Below, piece by piece: positions 12,347 to 14,453 of a stretch of DNA of 14,453 nt; the stretch's first letter is position 1; each line of letters starts with the position of its first letter. Source of the stretch: Planctomycetaceae bacterium (GTDB lineage Bacteria > Planctomycetota > Planctomycetia > Planctomycetales > Planctomycetaceae). Below the pieces are notes generated by a model that was not told the origin of the DNA, made no database searches, and saw only the letters and a program-made list of their open reading frames with translations. The position numbers and the translations under genes are program-made. The stretch covers positions 1 to 14,453 of the forward strand of contig CANHVD010000075.1 in the NCBI GenBank assembly GCA_947463775.1, given 5' to 3'.

Positions 12347-14206
12347 ATGAAGAACTGGTCGACTTCGGCCCGAACTGTACCGCCGTTTCAGTCATCAATC
12401 ACATCGATTTCTTCGGATTCAATTCCTGTGCACAGAACTCACAATTGCGGAGAACTCCGTCGCGAACATGCCGGTCAGACTGTCACGCTGGCTGGCTGGG
12501 TCAACAGCTACCGCGAGCAGGGCAAAGAACTGGTCTTCGTCGACTTGCGAGACCGCTACGGTAAAACTCAGGTGACCTTCATCACGGAAGAAGGCAGCAA
12601 GATCGATTCGATCGCTCGTAAGCTACGCCGCGAAGATGTGATCAAAGTCGTCGGAGAAGTTCGCTACCGTGGCGAGGCCCTGGTCAATTCGAAACTTCAG
12701 ACTGGTGAGATTGAACTGCGAGCAATTCAGCTCACCGTTCTGTCACGAAGTAAAACGCCGCCGTTTGAAATTGAAGGTGGCGAGCTTCCGAATGAAGAGC
12801 TGCGATTGAAATATCGCTTTGTCGACTTGCGACGCCCGGAACTCCAGAAGAGCATTATCCTGCGCCATAACCTTGTGCAGGCCGTTCGCGAATACTTCAA
12901 CACTCGCGACTTTCTGGAAATCGAAACGCCGATGCTGGGCCGTAGTACTCCGGAAGGCGCTCGCGATTACCTCGTGCCAAGCCGCGTTCACCATGGCAGC
13001 TTTTATGCATTGCCACAGTCTCCTCAGATCTACAAGCAGATTTTGATGGTGGCTGGCTACGATCGGTATTACCAGATCGCGCGCTGTTTCCGAGATGAGG
13101 ATCTGCGAGCCGACCGGCAGCCGGAGTTCACTCAGATCGACGTAGAGATGGCATTCGTCGAGCGAGACGATATTCTGAATACGATCGACGGACTCGTGTC
13201 ATTTGTGATGCAAAAGGTGCGAGGAGTCACGATGCAGACTCCTCTGCCACGTTACACCTACGCGGACGTCATGGAGCGATTTGGCTGTGATAAGCCTGAT
13301 GTTCGCTTCGCCATGGAAATCGTCGATATTGGCGATATCGCCGCGGCCAGTGGGTTCGGAGTCTTCAAGGCTGTCACCGCATCAGGTGGACGAGTGCGAG
13401 GACTCAACGTTAAAGGCGCGGCGGAAAAATACAGCCGACGTCTGCTGGACGTGGACCTCAAAAACTTCGTCGGAGATTTCGGAGCCAAGGGTCTCGCCTA
13501 TATGAAGGTCACCGGCGGAAAGCTGGAATCGACCATCGCCAAGTTCTTTACGGACGAGCATCAGCAACAGATTATTGCACGAATGGGCGGCGAAGAAGGA
13601 GACCTGCTGCTGTTTGTCGCTGATACTCCAAAGGTCACCAATGCTGCGCTCGCGGCACTGCGTAACCGATTGGGGAAAGAGCTGAATCTCTATGATCCAA
13701 CTGAGTTCAAGTGCATCTGGGTTCTGGACTTCCCGCTGCTGACATGGAACGCAGAAGAAGGTCGTTTTGATGCGGAACATCATCCGTTCTGCCAGCCAAA
13801 CCCTGAAGATGCCGAATACCTCAAAACGGATCCAGGTAAAGTTCGAGCGGATAGCTATGACCTTGTTGTGAATGGCTACGAAGCTGCCAGCGGCAGTGTG
13901 CGTATTCATGATTCAGAGATTCAGCAGATGGTGTTTGATCTGCTGAACATCAAGTCCGAGGAAGCCGAACGCCGCTTCGGATTTCTGCTTGAAGCTTTGC
14001 GATATGGTGCACCTCCGCACGCCGGCATCGCTTTGGGTCTGGACCGTTGGGTGATGTTGTTGGCAGGCGATGAGAACATTCGTGACGTGATTGCGTTCCC
14101 GAAAACTCAGAAGGCGGCCGATATGCTCACCGGGGCTCCTGCTCCTGTTGATGATCGCCAGTTGAAAGACCTCCATATTGAAGTGGCTGAACTGCCCAAG
14201 AAGTAG
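12347..14206 (+). CDS. aspS: Aspartate--tRNA ligase
   Basis: This class IIb synthetase charges tRNA-Asp with aspartate using ATP in the cytosol. An N-terminal OB-fold anticodon-binding domain (about 30-135, THNCGELRREHAGQTVTLAGWV) is followed by the catalytic domain. That contains ETPML (193-197), ALPQSPQIYKQ (221-231), motif 2 FRDEDLRADRQPEFTQID (248-265) and motif 3 GIALGLDR (560-567). The bacterial GAD insertion domain lies at about 310-430. From ATG 12347 the protein has 619 residues; from the in-frame GTG at 12428 it would have 592, closer to the usual bacterial length, and begin right at VHRTHNCGEL. The extra 27 residues are Ser/Thr-rich and without family similarity, so the GTG is a serious alternative. 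It stands alone, with a leader hairpin and a long 3' hairpin. Confidence 0.97.
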   Translation: MKNWSTSARTVPPFQSSITSISSDSIPVHRTHNCGELRREHAGQTVTLAGWVNSYREQGKELVFVDLRDRYGKTQVTFITEEGSKIDSIARKLRREDVIKVVGEVRYRGEALVNSKLQTGEIELRAIQLTVLSRSKTPPFEIEGGELPNEELRLKYRFVDLRRPELQKSIILRHNLVQAVREYFNTRDFLEIETPMLGRSTPEGARDYLVPSRVHHGSFYALPQSPQIYKQILMVAGYDRYYQIARCFRDEDLRADRQPEFTQIDVEMAFVERDDILNTIDGLVSFVMQKVRGVTMQTPLPRYTYADVMERFGCDKPDVRFAMEIVDIGDIAAASGFGVFKAVTASGGRVRGLNVKGAAEKYSRRLLDVDLKNFVGDFGAKGLAYMKVTGGKLESTIAKFFTDEHQQQIIARMGGEEGDLLLFVADTPKVTNAALAALRNRLGKELNLYDPTEFKCIWVLDFPLLTWNAEEGRFDAEHHPFCQPNPEDAEYLKTDPGKVRADSYDLVVNGYEAASGSVRIHDSEIQQMVFDLLNIKSEEAERRFGFLLEALRYGAPPHAGIALGLDRWVMLLAGDENIRDVIAFPKTQKAADMLTGAPAPVDDRQLKDLHIEVAELPKK

Positions 14207-14218
14207 CTCAAACAGGAC

Positions 14219-14256
14219 TGCTGTGCAGCGACCATCAACATGGCCGCTGCACAGCA
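14219..14256 (+). terminator. Long hairpin after aspS (probable transcript-end structure)
   Basis: TGCTGTGCAGCG (14219-14230) pairs perfectly with CGCTGCACAGCA (14245-14256). After one A/C mismatch the stem continues as CCAT/ATGG (14232-14235 with 14240-14243) around a CAAC tetraloop, 16 base pairs in all. It starts 12 bp after the aspS stop codon. The downstream bases (AGATTGTCTTG) contain no real T-run, so it may stabilise the 3' end or pause polymerase rather than be a textbook intrinsic terminator. Confidence 0.6.
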
Positions 14257-14453
14257 AGATTGTCTTGCGCAACTTTGTCTTGAGCAGCATTGTGCCATGG
14301 AGCTGAATGAGGCGAGCTTTTCACTGCGCCATAGCTTCGAACGACTGGGAGTGACGGGAGGAGCAGCGATGTTCCTATTGCTCCACCGAGGCGAGACCAG
14401 CAGCCGGTCGCTTTCGCCTTCTGCGTAGAGCCGTTCTGAATTTGTCGGGATGC
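14257..14453. other. Unassigned right end of the window
   Basis: I see no supported gene here. The longest + frame (14240-14428, 62 codons) begins inside the hairpin and lacks a domain. A good ribosome-binding sequence GGGAGGAG precedes ATG 14369, but that frame has only 19 codons. A minus-strand frame without ATG is open to the window edge (14453 down to about 14239) and could be the end of a gene beginning outside, but its composition is unconvincing. Confidence 0.4.

Noticed and set aside
13382..14298. Minus-strand frames of 175, 125 and 63 codons opposite aspS
   Set aside because: They are antisense shadows of a highly conserved synthetase gene.

Overview
The window looks like an ordinary chromosomal stretch of a Gram-negative-type bacterium, most probably a planctomycete. 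This is inferred from gene content and style: moderately GC-rich DNA, short transcription units on both strands, wide intergenic gaps, a Q/K-rich single-helix protein ending in a conserved LVNEIL-type tail, a small leucine-rich-repeat membrane protein, and a Tat-exported deacetylase. No marker gene settles the species. I see no transposase, integrase, CRISPR array, tRNA or rRNA.

Layout. At 1-1194 (+) lie the 3' end of a sigma-54-dependent response regulator and a class I SAM methyltransferase. They converge on a Tat-exported NodB-type polysaccharide deacetylase at 1252-2274 (-). From a divergent gap at 2275-2616, a phytanoyl-CoA dioxygenase-like oxygenase and a stand-alone CAT/E2-type acyltransferase run rightwards (2617-4316). 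They meet a leftward pair made of a left-handed beta-helix acetyltransferase and an FkbM methyltransferase (5918-4588), a typical glycan-decoration pair. The convergent gap between the two groups carries three inverted repeats packed into 67 bp. Further right, glgA (glycogen synthase), an LRR membrane protein and a class 3 lipase run leftwards (9598-6337). About 0.6 kb of gene-free DNA separates glgA from a divergent carbon-nitrogen hydrolase (10185-11042, +). Two small membrane-anchored proteins of unknown function form a leftward pair (12077-11223). aspS (12347-14206, +) closes the window and is followed by a long hairpin.

How the genes work together. Several products act on carbohydrates or small molecules (deacetylase, FkbM methyltransferase, hexapeptide acetyltransferase, GlgA). 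The layout is a mosaic of one- to three-gene units rather than one pathway. The least explained items are the oxygenase plus acyltransferase pair, the inverted-repeat cluster at 4361-4427, the two membrane-anchored proteins, the possible gene remnant at 6071-6358 and the aspS leader hairpin. No clearly new multi-gene system could be demonstrated from the sequence alone.
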